In this document: positions 33,366 to 46,465 of the stretch, piece after piece
Numbering within the stretch: position 1 is the first letter of the stretch
How the letters are laid out: each line of letters begins with the position of its first letter
DNA from: Liolophura sinensis
Lineage: Eukaryota > Mollusca > Polyplacophora > Chitonida > Chitonidae
Reading direction: 5' to 3'
Assembly: GCF_032854445.1 (NCBI RefSeq)
Contig: NC_088302.1
Span: 24,255,788-24,319,787 of the forward strand
DNA: 64,000 nt
The notes under the pieces: model-generated
Seen by the model: the letters and a program-made list of their open reading frames with translations, nothing else
Told to the model about the DNA's origin: nothing
The model's database searches: none
Translations under genes and position numbers: made by a program

Positions 33366-34379
33366 GACCTCAGAGAGCCAGCGTTTTTAATACCAGAGCG
33401 AGCGAGACCCCTATAAGACTACTTCTTCATTGGCATGAAATTTACACGAAACAGAATTTGACGTGAATAAATATTGCAAGTGTTAGACTGATCTAAAAAA
33501 AGTCCTTCCGTTTAATCATCTTGAATTCATTTCGAGTCCTAGAAAACCCGATTTTGTTTCATACATTGTAAAAATGCCAAAATTTACATCCGTTTCTTTG
33601 CTACAGTTGATAACAAAATTCAAGTGCCGGGGATAATAGTCTCCCATTTCCGGTTCTTCGATGCGATGACATGCGTAGTAATGCCAGTAAGACGGCCGAG
33701 AGGTAATCTTTGCCGCCTGATTTCCTCGAATCTGCGGTCCGGGATGACGCGCACGGAAGACTTCCATAAGTAATGACCGTCAGCGGGGCTTCAGGAATTA
33801 TTCATGCGAATGTCTGGCGGATGATTTACTATGATTGCATGACAAGAAATTAGCCGGACCAAGATGAGGTATATCTGGCACCTCAAACCAAAACCAATTC
33901 ATCTTTTTTACAAGTAAACAATAAGTCAAAGGCTTATAAGAAAACAGATTACCGCCCAGGGACGCGAGCCTTTCTCCGCCGGAATGACGCAAGCATTTCT
34001 CCAGCCAGAAAGATGCTTTACATGACTGCGTAAAAGACGAGGAAACATCCCCCTTTCAGAATGATTATATGTCCTTTGCGAGGGAACGTTAGACATTTTA
34101 TGTACTATCCACTTCACTCGTAAAGGAGCACGAAGAGCTTTTTGATAAAATTACACTAATAAATCTTCTCGTTTCTAGCAGAAGTCCTTCAAGTTTACTG
34201 AATCAAATGAACGCGAACTTAGTACTGTGTAAGCCCATCATGGTTTCTCTTCTCACTCGCGTTCGGTCGGTTCTTTCAATAAATTAACTCGCATAACTAG
34301 TTAAACGAAGACAAAGGAAAAAAAAACAAGATCGAAAAAAAGTAGGTAATTGGCCTATGTAATTGGTCAAACATTGGCA
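33366..34379. other. unassigned DNA
   Basis: Minus-strand frames at 33516-34117 (63-83 codons) lie in different registers and are unrecognised. Confidence 0.4.
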
Positions 34380-35700
34380 GCTGTTAAAGTTAGGCTCCCT
34401 AGCGCGACGGTGTTGGAAGCCGACATTTTTTCGTAATTTCAATTTCATCGATTTATCTTCTATTACAGAGTTCGATGTGGGCGGGCGGTGGCAGGCAAGA
34501 ACAATATATCTTGATTAGGTGTAAAATTACGTTCTGCCTGTAACCACATACATCAAGACGGGAGATTATTTTTCTCCGCGTATACAGCTGAACGTGGCCA
34601 GTTTCGCCGATCGAGAGGAAATGACTAGTGTGAACTACTGGGAAAAGGCTGTCCCGCGCAGTGATTTACTCCGCTCTCTATTACGAGGCGCCTTATCGGC
34701 CCTGGCTAGCCATAAATAATTTATATCCTATTGCAGGCAATGTAAAACAATCGATAAGTCTCCGTGAACTTCTTGAGAGATTGTGTTCTGACGATGCGGG
34801 ATGGATCGTCGAATTAAGATGAATGGGTGAAAATGAAGATTATCCTGGTCTCCGACACTCCGCGTCAATGGAGACCTTGAATGGTTTACCAAAGCCACTT
34901 TTTCACTGTGAAAAAAGGTAAATTTTTAATTGTATGTTAATGGTCATTTTGGTATCAACAAATATAAAATTGTGAAAAACATGTTTTAAATTTTAGTTTC
35001 ATAAAATCGACAACATCAAATGATTGAGGGATCCACCTCTGTTTTTTTTCCGCGGTGGGGGTGGAGTGAGAAAAAAATGGCGACTTGGTAACTAAACCTT
35101 TTCTTACGATGTCTGGATTTGAGAATTACCTTTATTTTAAATTTTTAGACAATTCAGTTCAGAATAGCTAAAATATCTTGTAACTGTGTTTATTCTCTGG
35201 CTGGCTCATTTGTGGTTAGCACACCATCACTCCATTCAGGACAGACCGGAAGTCTTCCCAGAGACCAAACCAGGCGGAGGAATCTGCCAGCTCTCCGAAT
35301 GTGATATTGACCAAATACAAGCAAGCATATTGACTGATCGCGGAACTGATTAAGACTCAACGCCACAGGAATGAAAAATATGTTGTTTTGGTAAACGGAC
35401 TAGTTAACGTCGCGGACGAGCCTAAACGATGATCGCCAGCAAATTCTGTTCAGCAGCATGATTTAGCTCCAGTGTCCAAATTAAGCGGACATCTAAATCA
35501 GATACTTGTCTTGCTTCATCGGACAAATGATTGGCAGCTTATGTGATTTGGCAAGTTAATTATAGAGACAAAATATTCTGGTAAATATATTGGGGACAGC
35601 GACATGTTTGATTATCTTATCGACAGACTTGACGGAGAACCAGCTATGTCGGTACCAGCAACTGGTTTACGGGTCTAATATTACAGGCAAACTTGTTTAA
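34380..35700. promoter_or_regulatory. candidate non-coding regulatory region
   Basis: About 1.3 kb without SINEs or arrays, with motif-dense patches such as CCATAAATAATTTATATCC near 34710 (Hox/MEF2-like), CCTTATCGGCC near 34691 (GATA-like) and AACAATCGATAAG near 34747. There is no open frame to explain the complexity. Function is inferred. Confidence 0.2.
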
Positions 35701-37320
35701 TGAGATGCTAAACTCTAACGAAAAGAGATGTAGAGAAACGTAATGTTTGGAATAGAAATAACTTTATGAAGTATAAAACATTTTATTTCAACACCAGTGC
35801 ATTAATTTGAACAAGTTAAGCAAAGGTTGTTTTCCACATCAAAAGATGTCAAGCAAAAAAAAAAAAGTGTCAGTGTGATGAGCAATTGATGGAATAACAC
35901 ATCTGTTTACACAAACATGTTAGTTTCGGCAATGTGGCGTGCAGAAAGGCAGCCCGTACATTATAGTGGTCTCTGTCTGTGTGTGTCTGTCTTGATAAAT
36001 GAGACAGAGTGAGGAACCTCTGTTACCTCAAAGCCAACTTTTTCAAACAACATAACCAATGAGAAAAATCCTATCACTTTACCGCTTTTCTCCGTATTAT
36101 CCATGAACCTGAAAAAAATCTTTTGATGGGGGATTTCCAAAGCAGGATATTCCCCAAGCCTCACCGTTTGGGGTTTTGCTTTTATTTCATCCTCTCCAAC
36201 AGCGCTCTACAAGAATATCGATTCTGGAATTATCACTTTTAGGCGCAAATTGAACAATTCTGAGAAATGTAGTAGCTTTCCGTTTTTTGTCAACGCTCCA
36301 ACGGTTTTGACTCATGTAATTTGCCCAGGGTAATTACTTAACGTGTGAACATTTAATAGATATTGGCAATAGAAATGAACCGTGTCTAACTTTATTTTTA
36401 GTTGTTAACCCGTGATTCCTCTCCGTTCACTTCGTCATTTTGAATCAAATTAATCATATATACAAAATATCCAAAACAACCATAATAATTGTTTTGTTGC
36501 ATACATTGAACACATTTTTGCTTCATTTTATTTCTGGCATCGGAATTACTTATGTGACTCGTACAACCCCTTTGTCTACCAATAATATGTGTCAGGTGCA
36601 AGACAGAATTATAACAATGAGGGTCTTGCTGGCAAATTGTCCTTATCATCATTATGATATTAATTAAAATTAATTATCATTAATTAAAATTGCGATTTTA
36701 TCGGTGTATTGAGATATTATGTCTTGTTGACCAAGATGCCCCGTGTAGTGTTCAAATCCGCCCCGCTCTTGGTGACAGATACGTAATGTACAGTGTGCCC
36801 CACGTATTTGTATAAAAGTACACAGTTTGGGCGGCGATGATAGGGGGGGTGGGATTCGAACACACGCTGAAAAGTCTGCCCAGATCCAGAACATTATACT
36901 TTGGATCATGTGTTGTATAGTCACTCATTGTGTAGGTCATTTCAGAGGAAAGAAATGGTCGTTCGTTTAATGACGCAGGTTTTGGCATCTTTATTTTGGA
37001 TAATGCATTCCCAGTCCATAACGTCAACTGTGATCTTAAAGGTTCATCCGGGAATCTTAAGTCGTGCACTATGAAGGTATTGAAGATATATGTGTAGGGA
37101 GACAATCGTACAACTGTTAGGCCTAACAAAACAATTTTTATTGCATATTTTATTGTACATATTAAATGTGATGAAACTCATTTTGAACAGTTCTAGATCA
37201 GTGATGGGTAATATTAAAAGCGCAGCTAATTCGCTGCATTTTATTCCTAATTCTGCTTGGGCCATTTTGCTTGGGGACATGTACGTTGATACTGTTCAAG
37301 CATTTATACACGAGCAGTTA
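35701..37320. other. unassigned AT-rich DNA
   Basis: ATTAATTAAAATTAATT-type repeats lie at 36657-36690. Near 36850, GGGATTCGAACACACGCTGA resembles a minus-strand B box, perhaps a SINE relic. Frames of 84-125 codons at 36398-37280 are on both strands and unrecognised. Confidence 0.4.
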
Positions 37321-37427
37321 TAAAACTGACTGAAGTAAATTGGCAGAAGGTCGGATTTCACTAATAATACGTGTGGCCATTTACCAACTATCGTCCCTGC
37401 TTTGGTTTTACTCTATATGCTGTAGTG
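37321..37427 (-). mobile_element. family C short interspersed element
   Basis: AAACTGACTGAAGTAAATTG, GGTCGGATTTCACTAATAAT, GTGTGGCCATTTACCAACTA, TCGTCCCTGCTTTGGTTTTA and CTCTATATGCTGTAGTG run in the reverse-oriented family order. Confidence 0.75.
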
Positions 37428-37660
37428 TTTTATATTATTGTGCAAATAACATTTAAATCAGTTAAAATCAGGCTGAATAAAACACAGAGGGACACTGTGA
37501 CAGAACATACTTGTGTATGTATCCTTGTGTGTAACTTTTATACAACGGATTCTCGAACATGGCAGCTATTCTCTCCCCAGAATGATCCCACCTCTTGTCA
37601 ATTTAAAGTTCGTTTCCATGCACGAAATTTCCCGAATGCAATTCAATTTTTTTCCGGATA

Positions 37661-37880
37661 TACACTCAGAGAAGCTTGAGTCAACTGGCTAAAAAATCTG
37701 AGTTATACAATTCGGCTAATTCAACTCAGAAATCAACTGACCAGATCAGCTGAGTCCATGAAACTCATCTGGCTATATTGTGGACTCACTTGATTTGTCG
37801 TGAAAACTCGGAGTTGAATTAGCTCAGTTGTGTAACTCATTATTTTGTTGTCAGGTGACCCAAACTTTTCCCCGAGTGTA
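37661..37880. mobile_element. foldback MITE, about 220 bp, TA-flanked
   Basis: The left arm (TACACTCAGAGAAG ... CTGAGTTATACAATTCGGCT, AATTCAACTC) and the reverse complement of the right arm (TACACTCGGGGAAA ... ATGAGTTACACAACTGAGCT, AATTCAACTC) align over roughly 95 bases with moderate divergence. The whole element is therefore one imperfect hairpin. If the termini are CACTC/GAGTG, each is flanked by TA, as in Tc1/mariner-type insertions. No protein is encoded. A Tc1/mariner-like relationship is inferred from the TA flank only. Confidence 0.8.
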
Positions 37881-38263
37881 CAGTTCTGTATAGTGTATAA
37901 AAGACCTCATGTATAAATAAATACACGTTATAAACTGCTGGTACCAAACTTGACCATGCTACAGCAATTGGCTGATTAATTAGCTGATCCAGAGATTTTG
38001 ATTAGTTTGGTTTTGACATTGACACTGTATACGTGGAAGAGAAGTAAATTAAAGTTTTCGGAATTTTATCCGTGGAAATAATTTAAATTGAGGACAGCTG
38101 CTCTCTTGCAAACTAACACTCTTTTCTAATGCATAGATACATTTTGTATGGGCTTTCTTTTTGATACTTGTGTCCTATTGATTAAATTTACAGCAATCCT
38201 TGAAACACTGAAGAAACGATAAACAACCACAGAAAGTGACGACAACAATGTTCTAAAACGCTG

Positions 38264-38360
38264 GTTGCAAACAATGCTAAACAGTTGCGAAGCGCCAAAA
38301 TATTGTTTAACAACTCTGGTTGCAACAAGGTGGAACAGTTTTGAAGCACAGATCCTTCTT
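38264..38360. repeat. two-copy 54-bp tandem duplication
   Basis: CTGGTTGCAAACAATGCTAA ... AGTTGCGAAGCGCC at 38264 recurs as CTGGTTGCAACAAGGTGGAA ... AGTTTTGAAGCACAG at 38318. The copies are diverged. Confidence 0.5.
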
Positions 38361-39784
38361 ACCGCACTGCTGGAGCATGGCGTGGTTGTCTGGGTTTCCA
38401 AGTGCTGCTTATCAGCCGACGGTTAGTGGACGCGGCGTGCCAAGCCAACAAACTCGTCAGCTAAAGCTCATACAAGTCATAGACATCACGGCCTTGGCTT
38501 TTACCGCGATTTATCAATTACTGAACACTTGGCCAGCGCTGTAACAGCCTAGTAAAGTAGTTGATATACGGACGGCTGGTCTCAGCTCTTGTCTATACGC
38601 TCCCCGGCCCATCGGTAAAGCCAAGCATTTTTAGACATGAAAGCCAGTTCTACGATTATTTGATTATTTATCGACTTCCTTCTACACGCTTCGAGGGAAG
38701 CTCTCTAACGACTACCAACAGGAAATTCCCCCGAATCATCTGTGGGAATAATACATCCAACAATTTGCTGGCCAAGTGCCGTTATTTGCCGGAGTGCATA
38801 TAGGAGGCTTTATTTTTAAACAAAATCGATAAGACTCATACATTATAAATGGCGCTAATGTAATTTTATTGAAAGGTAAAAAACCGAAAACTTCAGATGA
38901 TAATGGAGATAAAACCCTTGTTTCTAGAATACTGTGATGTTATTATTTGAGGTGTTTAGCTCTGAACAAAGAGTTTGGACACTCACCAATCAAATTAAAG
39001 ACACATCAGCAATAGCGGATACCAGTAGATCGTGTGCCTGGTCGCGTCAATGAGACAGCACCATGACGATTTATCTCAAGCATCAATGAATGATCAATTA
39101 CCTTGATGTTTCAGTCTGTGTATATATGGTGTTTAAAATTTATATGTGATCGGAGAGTGGTTCAGGGTAGGGAAAGCGGGTCAGATCCTGTCCAGGAGGA
39201 AATCCTGTCACGTTAGTGAGTGTCGACAAACTCACTAATGTCGGTGTATATTTCATGATCCACATTTGTGTACGGAGCAGAAAATACGACCAGTAACTGT
39301 GTACATCAGACTATTGATTTGATTGTTGCAAAACGCCCAATCGTACGAAGTTTATGGGGGAAAAAAACCCCACGGCTTCCGAAGCAACCAACCGACCTTC
39401 ACAAGGTACCCCCTGTCAAGCCTAACCCGAAGCAACGACTGCTGGATCTGGGTCTACAAACTTGATCGTATTAGCCCCATGATTCAGCGATGGTCCCTAA
39501 GTAGCACAAGACAATGTCAGTAGTGCCAGGGCACTGAATGACAATTCACATTCTGCTTTTTTGACTTCATTAGGACATGTTTCTCTTTTTTTTTTTTTAT
39601 AATTTGTTAGATTCAATCAAATTGAATCCCCAGATATTCGTCATTTTCGTGAATGAATTTTCAGTTTTACAAGACATGCCGTAACACTTTTGTGACATAA
39701 TCTACATATTAGTTTTTAAAAAGTTGATCAAAAGCTGATACTCTTCTAGGCATAAGATTCCCCCACACTGAAATATTCATACAT
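38361..39784. other. unassigned DNA
   Basis: Only a small inverted repeat is notable (TTAGTGAGT / ACTCACTAA around GTCGACAA, about 39215-39238). Confidence 0.4.
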
Positions 39785-39960
39785 CCAGGGCCTGGGGTGT
39801 GAGATATGGGTGAATTCCTTTAGTCGGGTCATACCTTAGACTTTTATGTCAGGTGTCTTGGTACTTAGCATGAAATGATGTACTGATCGGTCCAGTATCA
39901 GTATACTGTGACTGGATAGAGTGTCATGTCGGGCATGTACGACATGGGGTTCTAGTTACG
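39785..39960 (+). mobile_element. SINE family B-related, diverged
   Basis: CAGGGCCTGGGGTGTGAGAT, GTCGGGTCATACCTTAGACT, TTGGTACTTAGCATGAAATG and CCAGTATCAGTATACTGTGA correspond in order to the family B head-to-body region (GTCGGGTCACACTTAAGAC, GGCGTTCAGCATGAAGGGG, CGCATCAGTATAAT). Confidence 0.55.
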
Positions 39961-40329
39961 CAGCTCGATAAATGTCTTTTTTTTGGAGGGAATGAAAAAA
40001 AAGGAGAAATCAGTATTATCCCAAATTACTTTCTTGCGTAAAAAAAAAAACTGATGTTAAGCTGCGTATGCGTATTTAAAGTCCACCTCACGATAACCAC
40101 AAGAAGTACACTATTCCCAACAAGATAGAGCTATCCGTCGCAGCTAAAAATGTTACCGTGTAAATATGTTCGAGTAAAGGCTGACGTTTGACTCGCAAAT
40201 ATGCAGGATATGCAATGTTATGTGGTCCAGTCTTGTAAGTAAGGCTAGACGGTATGTTAAGGCGACGCTGAGCTGGCTCGTATCTAATAATGCAAACTAG
40301 CTGTCTATCTGATCAGCACGAACTGTCGA

Positions 40330-40660
40330 CCGAATTCCCAAACGTGATGACTGCTTATTGGTGGCGGAAAGGCGATAACGGCGGGAAATCAATAGGTAGC
40401 CGACGCCAGCATGCAAATGAGCGCGATTCCGTCGGGTTACGGGCTGAATGACCTCCTCAGTGCGAAAGGAGCCCAGGCTTGAAAAGAGGAGAAGTTTTCA
40501 AGTGACAGTGGCAACAGCTAAATACAGAATGCTTGTCGGTGCTTGTGTCAATCACAATCAGGCCGAGAAGAACAGCCTGTAATTTCTCTCACTCCAAAGA
40601 CTAAATCGGACATGTCGGGCCTTTGACTGGCTAGCTGGCTGGCCTCTTCACCAACGACTC
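40330..40660. promoter_or_regulatory. candidate non-coding regulatory segment with POU octamer
   Basis: This repeat-free, less AT-rich segment contains a perfect ATGCAAAT octamer (40411-40418), the GC-rich words GGCGATAACGGCGGGAAATC, and TGTCAATCACAATCAGG. No open frame or repeat explains it. A regulatory function is inference. Confidence 0.22.
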
Positions 40661-41468
40661 CATGCATCGACAAGAAATTAAGCCCATTAGATGTGGTGGT
40701 CAAGGGATATCGTGTTCAGATGGCCCGGGTTCGGAGTCCACCAAGGCTAATGAGAATGGATCAGAAATGAGTTTACCTGCTCAGTTTTCTGGCCAAGATT
40801 GGATTATGCTTTCGTATTACACTGACCCCATCAGTGAAAGTCGCGAGGGATGAAGTCTTGAGATTCCCCTCAGACACTCTTCTAATTAGACGATCACAAG
40901 ACTCGGTCACGCCGTGAGACTCGTCTTCTTGACCAGGTGAGGGCCTGAAGAAAGAACCAAGCACCATTAGAAATAAGCAGACGACAATAATGCTCTTCAC
41001 TTGCTTCTCCACAGGCAAGGACGCGGTACACAAAGGCTATCCAATCCCTCTGTTCTTTATGAAAAGTGCCTCGGTTAGAGGAAAAAAAACATACACGGCG
41101 TGCTTCACTTGAGGGAATTTTCTGTATCCTGTGATAGTACTTCAGGCTATTCGGCTAATTAGACACAGATGATGGCTGACTGAACGCCCACCTCACAGCT
41201 AATAAGCTCTCTTTTCAAATGAACTTTGCTCACTGATATCCCTAAAGGAAAACAAGTCACCTGCTACCTTTGTATGACCTGGTTTCTGGACTTGTGCCTC
41301 CACATCAGGGACCCCTCACTTCACTTGACGCGGAAAATCAACTTCTGATGAAACATTCTCCCGAAGGATCCAGAATTCAAGTAAAGTCTTTCAGGGTGCC
41401 ATTATACATTGCATATTTAGACTCAGAAAACTAAACTAACCCGAACTAAATTCTGGGAAAAAAATTGT
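40661..41468. other. unassigned DNA
   Basis: Frames of 63 and 86 codons on opposite strands overlap at 40662-41033. There is no recognisable product. Confidence 0.4.
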
Positions 41469-41610
41469 TAATTTATTATATTTGAATGGTGTTTTACGGC
41501 GTACTCAAGAATTTTTCACTTATACAACGGCGGCCAGTACTATGGAATTATGAATCCGGGTATGGCCCGGGTTAAACCCATGGCCATTTGCAGATGGCTG
41601 GCAGGCAGGG
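41469..41610 (-). mobile_element. SINE family A, 3' half
   Basis: TTGAATGGTGTTTTACGGCG, TACTCAAGAATTTTTCACTT, ACAACGGCGGCCAGTACTAT and CATGGCCATTTGCAGATGGC follow the family 3' domain and body. The head is missing. Confidence 0.8.
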
Positions 41611-41922
41611 AAACAGTGTTCATTGTACAACTAACTTATAGATTTTAATGTTTGTAATGGCAAAGATATGTGGCATATCTACACACACTCGTCAGACAAC
41701 GAGACACATTCAAAGGCAGACAGCACTCCAAAGGTGCCACCCAGCTGAATTTACAAATTTACCCCCACTACATACAAAGACAAAATGCTCCTCATTTCTG
41801 TTGTACCTGGTGAAGAATCGTTTAAAGAATTTCCTGGATCTGTATTTCGAATCACCACAAAAAGTTAAATGGACTGGTACCTACTCCAAAGCCGACTGAC
41901 CTCTTCACAAAAGTTCAGATAA

Positions 41923-41972
41923 ACAGAGCGACAGACAGAGAGACAGACAGACAGAGAGATAGAGAAATAGAC
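41923..41972. repeat. (GACA)n microsatellite
   Basis: CAGAGCGACAGACAGAGAGA, CAGACAGACAGAGAGATAGA and similar strings form an imperfect tetranucleotide repeat. Confidence 0.9.
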
Positions 41973-42145
41973 TGACAAATAAACGCCAACAAAAAACATA
42001 ACATTCTGCGAGGAGGTAATAAGGCAGAAATATGATTTGGATAAGCATCACACACATATATGCCAAACAGAACTATTCATGAAACTTTGACTAAATATCA
42101 CCTGATCTTCTGAAGATCGAGATATCGACAACCTAGTCAGGCGTA

Positions 42146-42238
42146 TTCATTTATTTGGTCGGTGTTTTACGCCATACTTAAGAATATTTCACTTATACAA
42201 CGGCGACCAGAATTATGGTGGAAGGAAACTGGGCAGAT
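42146..42238 (-). mobile_element. SINE family A 3' fragment
   Basis: TTTATTTGGTCGGTGTTTTA, CGCCATACTTAAGAATATTT and CACTTATACAACGGCGACCA are followed by GGTGGAAGGAAACTGGGCAG, then the match ends. Confidence 0.8.
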
Positions 42239-42789
42239 CTAGTCAGGCATAAAACAGTGGTGTATAACAAGGGTTTTAACTTACAGACCTACTCTTTGGA
42301 ACAACCTGTCCCAGGTCTTCTTTCAATGAAGACAATTCAGAATTTAATGTGAGTGGCGTCCATTTCTATGCTTGTGGATCCCTTGAGGCCCAGACGGACT
42401 AAGAAAGAGTCTCGGCATCGATGTACGAGTGAAGCGCAATGAAATAGTCTTGTAACCGAAGATGACCTTCTTTGAAGTTTGCCAGGTAAGCTTTCAGCTG
42501 TCCGCTCGTCTTTCCATGCCTGAGGGCATCTGCGTGTAGATGGGCCAGTATCTTGACTAGATCTGACGATGGATTGTAGACATACTGAGTTGATCATCAA
42601 AACGATGTAATCATATTTCCATAAGACTAAGTCTTGTTAACTCGTTGTCATCTCTGACCTCACCCTTTTTATGCCCAGTGGCTTTTTTGACAAATAACCG
42701 CATGTGTCCTTTTTCCATAATGGAACTGGCCACTTTTCAGGTGTGTGGACCTTTAGAAGTTGTCCGCAGAATCATAAAGCCGTGAAATG

Positions 42790-43260
42790 ATGCCCACCAA
42801 GCAACCGGTACATCTGCCAGTTCGATGTTATTTGCTTTTCTGGGTGGGGAGAGAATTAATGTACGAAATTAATTTCCTCTAATAACCTCAGCCCTGAGCA
42901 CGGCTCGGGTGCCTGCCTATGTAAGGTGGCGGTTAGGAAAGGATAATGAATCTGTCAAAATGCCGGGCTTTTAGCAGCGTATTGACTGGACCGTGCCGCC
43001 AGGAGAGCTCCAATAAAGGTCGATAATCCGTGCACTACAGACAGATAACACCGGCACATAAGGTGGCTTGTAGACTGCTGCTCTGGTTACGATAACGCTG
43101 CTTTTCTTTGTAGTTTTTGCCAGCCCTGTAATTTCATTTATTCATGTCCATAAAATGTGTCAATTTCTGAACAGATAGAGCCTAATTTACACTCTTGTTG
43201 ATGGCACTGCTGATACTGGAGCGCTGACGCTTGTAGATTGCTATACTGAGTGTTATTTAT
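42790..43260. promoter_or_regulatory. candidate non-coding regulatory segment
   Basis: A repeat-free stretch with GAATTAATGTACGAAATTAA (homeodomain-like), CTGAGCACGGCTCGGGTGCC and GATAACACCGGCACATAAGG. It differs in composition from the surrounding AT-rich DNA. The evidence is compositional only. Confidence 0.18.
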
Positions 43261-43297
43261 GAGAAAGAAGTATACTTGTCAACATACCAGGGCACAT

Positions 43298-43353
43298 TAA
43301 AAAATAAAAAAAAACCAAAAAAAAAAAAAACCAAACAAACCCCCCCCCCCCCT
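43298..43353. repeat. poly-A / poly-C tract
   Basis: Runs of A broken by CC (AAAACCAAAAAAAAAAAAAA) end in about 14 consecutive C residues. Such tracts are often misassembled, so the exact length is uncertain. Confidence 0.9.
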
Positions 43354-43635
43354 TATCCTTAGCCCACAGTCGTACGTGTGAATATAGACTTTACGCAGCC
43401 TATAGAAACATGACATTCTGCGAGATCACAGGTTACTTGGAATTCAGAAAAAAACTCCTTTCAAACTCCAAAAATTGACCATACATCAAATCACCGTGTT
43501 ATTGAATCGTTGAGGAACTGGCTCGGGAAAGTTACCAAAGCCTGATACCATGACTGTCAGTACTCCGCATTACGCCGCCTTGATAGGTCTACATAAGGTG
43601 ATGTTCATCGGATAATCAAAATCTACTATCGGTAT

Positions 43636-43790
43636 ACATCCTGATTACTGGAAGTATATTTAGAAAGAAAAATGGATTGTTTTTATCCAACTAATGGGAA
43701 AATGTCTATCAGCATTCCACCTGGTTACTGAAGGTATATTTATGAACAAAAAAAGATTGGTTTTATGCAACTAATTGAAAAATGTGTTAC
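43636..43790. repeat. 80-bp tandem duplication, two copies
   Basis: CCTGATTACTGGAAGTATAT (43640) and CCTGGTTACTGAAGGTATAT (43720) open two units that both run to CAACTAATKGRAAAATGT. They are diverged. Confidence 0.75.
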
Positions 43791-46465
43791 AAGTTCTGGT
43801 TATTGGGGAGGGGATTTGTGGAACTTTAATTAACCTTATATAACGCAACTGTTTTCCGGACAGAGGAATTATTCACTAGCGGTAATGTACGCTGAAAATT
43901 ACTAACAGCAGAAAGGTAATAATCGGGTACATTTTCCCGCTCAGTGGCGATTCGGTTCCAAGCTGACCTGACTATTGTTCTCTTGCAATGAATGAGAACT
44001 ACGTTTCCAGTTTGCACACTAAACTTCATCACAAATGTGGTAACTAACAACAATCTTTGATCCGAATTACTATCTTCGGAAAAGGTTCCACATTGCATCA
44101 GTGTAATTGTAATTATTTCACTGATTGTAAATAGTGAAGAATTACAGCATCTCTACGTAAATGTCAAACTTTACACGAGCTTTCGCTTCCCATTCCGGAT
44201 CATAACAAGCGAATTTATAGGTGATTAAGATCTCGGCATGAGAGCTGGTGTAACATTTGAAATTTACGTGGAGATTGACGTCTTTATTAGCATCGCCATG
44301 GTTTTATGAGTGGTGAAAACTCGGGGTACACCAGTACACCAGTGACATTTTACAAATTATTGACATACTTTCCCACGTGTGAGGTACAGATGTCACAAAC
44401 TGACAAATGCTGCTCCACGACTGTCGCCCACCGCTTTTTGTTATGCATCAAAACATCTTGAACACTGACAGCCGCTCCTTGTATTTCCTAGAAATTGTTT
44501 TAACCACTTCGTCTTGTGGACCACTCGCAAATACGTTAGATTGCTTATTAATTCTCAGTTTATTCTGATGCAACTCCAAAATCCTGACCAATGCGTTCTG
44601 TAAACTTTGTGAAAATTGTAATTATCTATTACGTTGCATCTCTTGAAGCTGTTTGATACTTTTCCAGTAAAGGCGACGACTAAAGACTCCCAAAGCGCGT
44701 TGTATTTGCTCTCCTCATAGATGCCACTCTAGGCAAGGCATCCCAATAACCTATGTAGCTGGAGAATTTGTTTACTTTTGTCTGGGACGGTCAGGAGCTG
44801 TGAAATGATTATTTAATGACAATCTAGACTGTTTTATTAGCCGAGCTGGAAACCCTGTAGCGGGTTTACCAGGCAGCTGGGAACCCCCGACCTATAATAG
44901 CATACTGAGTGTCTCCAGGCTTGTTGCCACGCAAGTAGAACACCCTTTGTGAAAGGATTCTGGGTTATTCCAGTTACTCTGGTTTCCTACACCATCAAAA
45001 CAACTAGCCTTCGTATAGTTGAAATATGAAATGGGCGATATTAAAAAACCAATCAAGCAATGAATCATTTAGTCATGAGTGGATTTTTTAAACTGAAAAT
45101 AAAAATCCTCTACAAAAATAAAATGAACTGGTACTTTGCCCTTAATTTGAGACGGCATATAGGGCTGACACGCAACCATTTTGTAACAAAAAATTCAAGT
45201 TATGAGTTCAAAGAGCAAATGACAAATAATCGATTTTTACATCTCATTGATGGCAATAACAGAATTCACAGAGGGAGCAGAGTAGCAAACAGCGAACTAT
45301 ATGATAGGAGTGGAGAGGCAACGTAATGGCGTCCTATTATGATGACGATATGCGTTCGTTACAATGTCACATGCAATCAACAACATGCACGAGGACGAAA
45401 AAGCCAGAAGTGACGGTTTTCTCTCAAAAAGTAATAAAATTTCTTCGAGGCTTCGCCTAGTGGTCATTACGATGCGACGTTTTTGTTTGAAGCCTTCTCA
45501 AAATGCAATTTCTATCGATCTACATGCCAGTAATTCAGGTTTTAAAAAGTTATATTTTTATGACATCAAATTTACAAATGGAAAAGAGGATTGACACTGT
45601 CACTTGAAATCTTAAAATTCGGACGTAAACACCAAAAAATTGAGTTGTATTTTCTTATCATCCACCTTTTCGTTCATAAAATAATAACTTGGGTTTAACA
45701 TTTTAAAATATCACTTAAGGTGCTGTCCATTTTCGATGCCAGAGCAGATGTTGTCACTGATATTCTTTTATGATTCACATAAATGCGATCTTGTCACATG
45801 AATTCCGCATCTGTTAGAATAGTTTTTGGCTCGTTAAAAGTGATTGCATGTATGGAATTCATAAATCATATCCGTATAAAATAAATTTCGCTATTTGACT
45901 CGTGGTTAACTATGCACTGAAAAAAGCCTCCCTTTATATGTTGACCTTAACGTTTAGGGCTTTAGAGAATTAAAGTAAATCCTTTCCAAGTAACTGACAA
46001 ACCTCCTGACTTTAAGAAGTTAAACTTTGGGTATGACCTACTGGATCAGTTTTCTGTTTCAGTTTTTTGGGGTGTGACCTACACGGCCTCATTTTACCGT
46101 CTGAGCCAGTAAGGATGCTCGTATGTTGTATATTCTGCCCCGCTGTCAGTTCGGGGCCGTCTGCAAATATACATGTTAAACAGAGAAGACAACATCGAGT
46201 GTGTCACGCAAAATACCGACGGGTATGTTTACCTCCCGGAGTAATACACTGTCGCGGCTTATTTCTGCTTGAAATCTGCTGGTTTTACCACTTTTTCTTC
46301 AATATGTTACAGTTCGTGTGTGTTTATTATCAATAATATATCCGCAGATTATAAGCCATATCCCTGAATGGAATTGGTTTAATCGGTTCTTGGGGAAGAC
46401 TATTATTGGCTTGGTCAGTGAGGCTGCGTGTCGAATCCAATACCGGCTCCCTTTTGGCTAAGGCT
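43791..46465. other. long unassigned interval
   Basis: No repeat family was recognised. Frames at 43826-44098 (-), 45060-45326 (+), 45364-45594 (+) and 46067-46336 (+) are 76-90 codons, without recognisable motifs or splice context. Confidence 0.4.
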
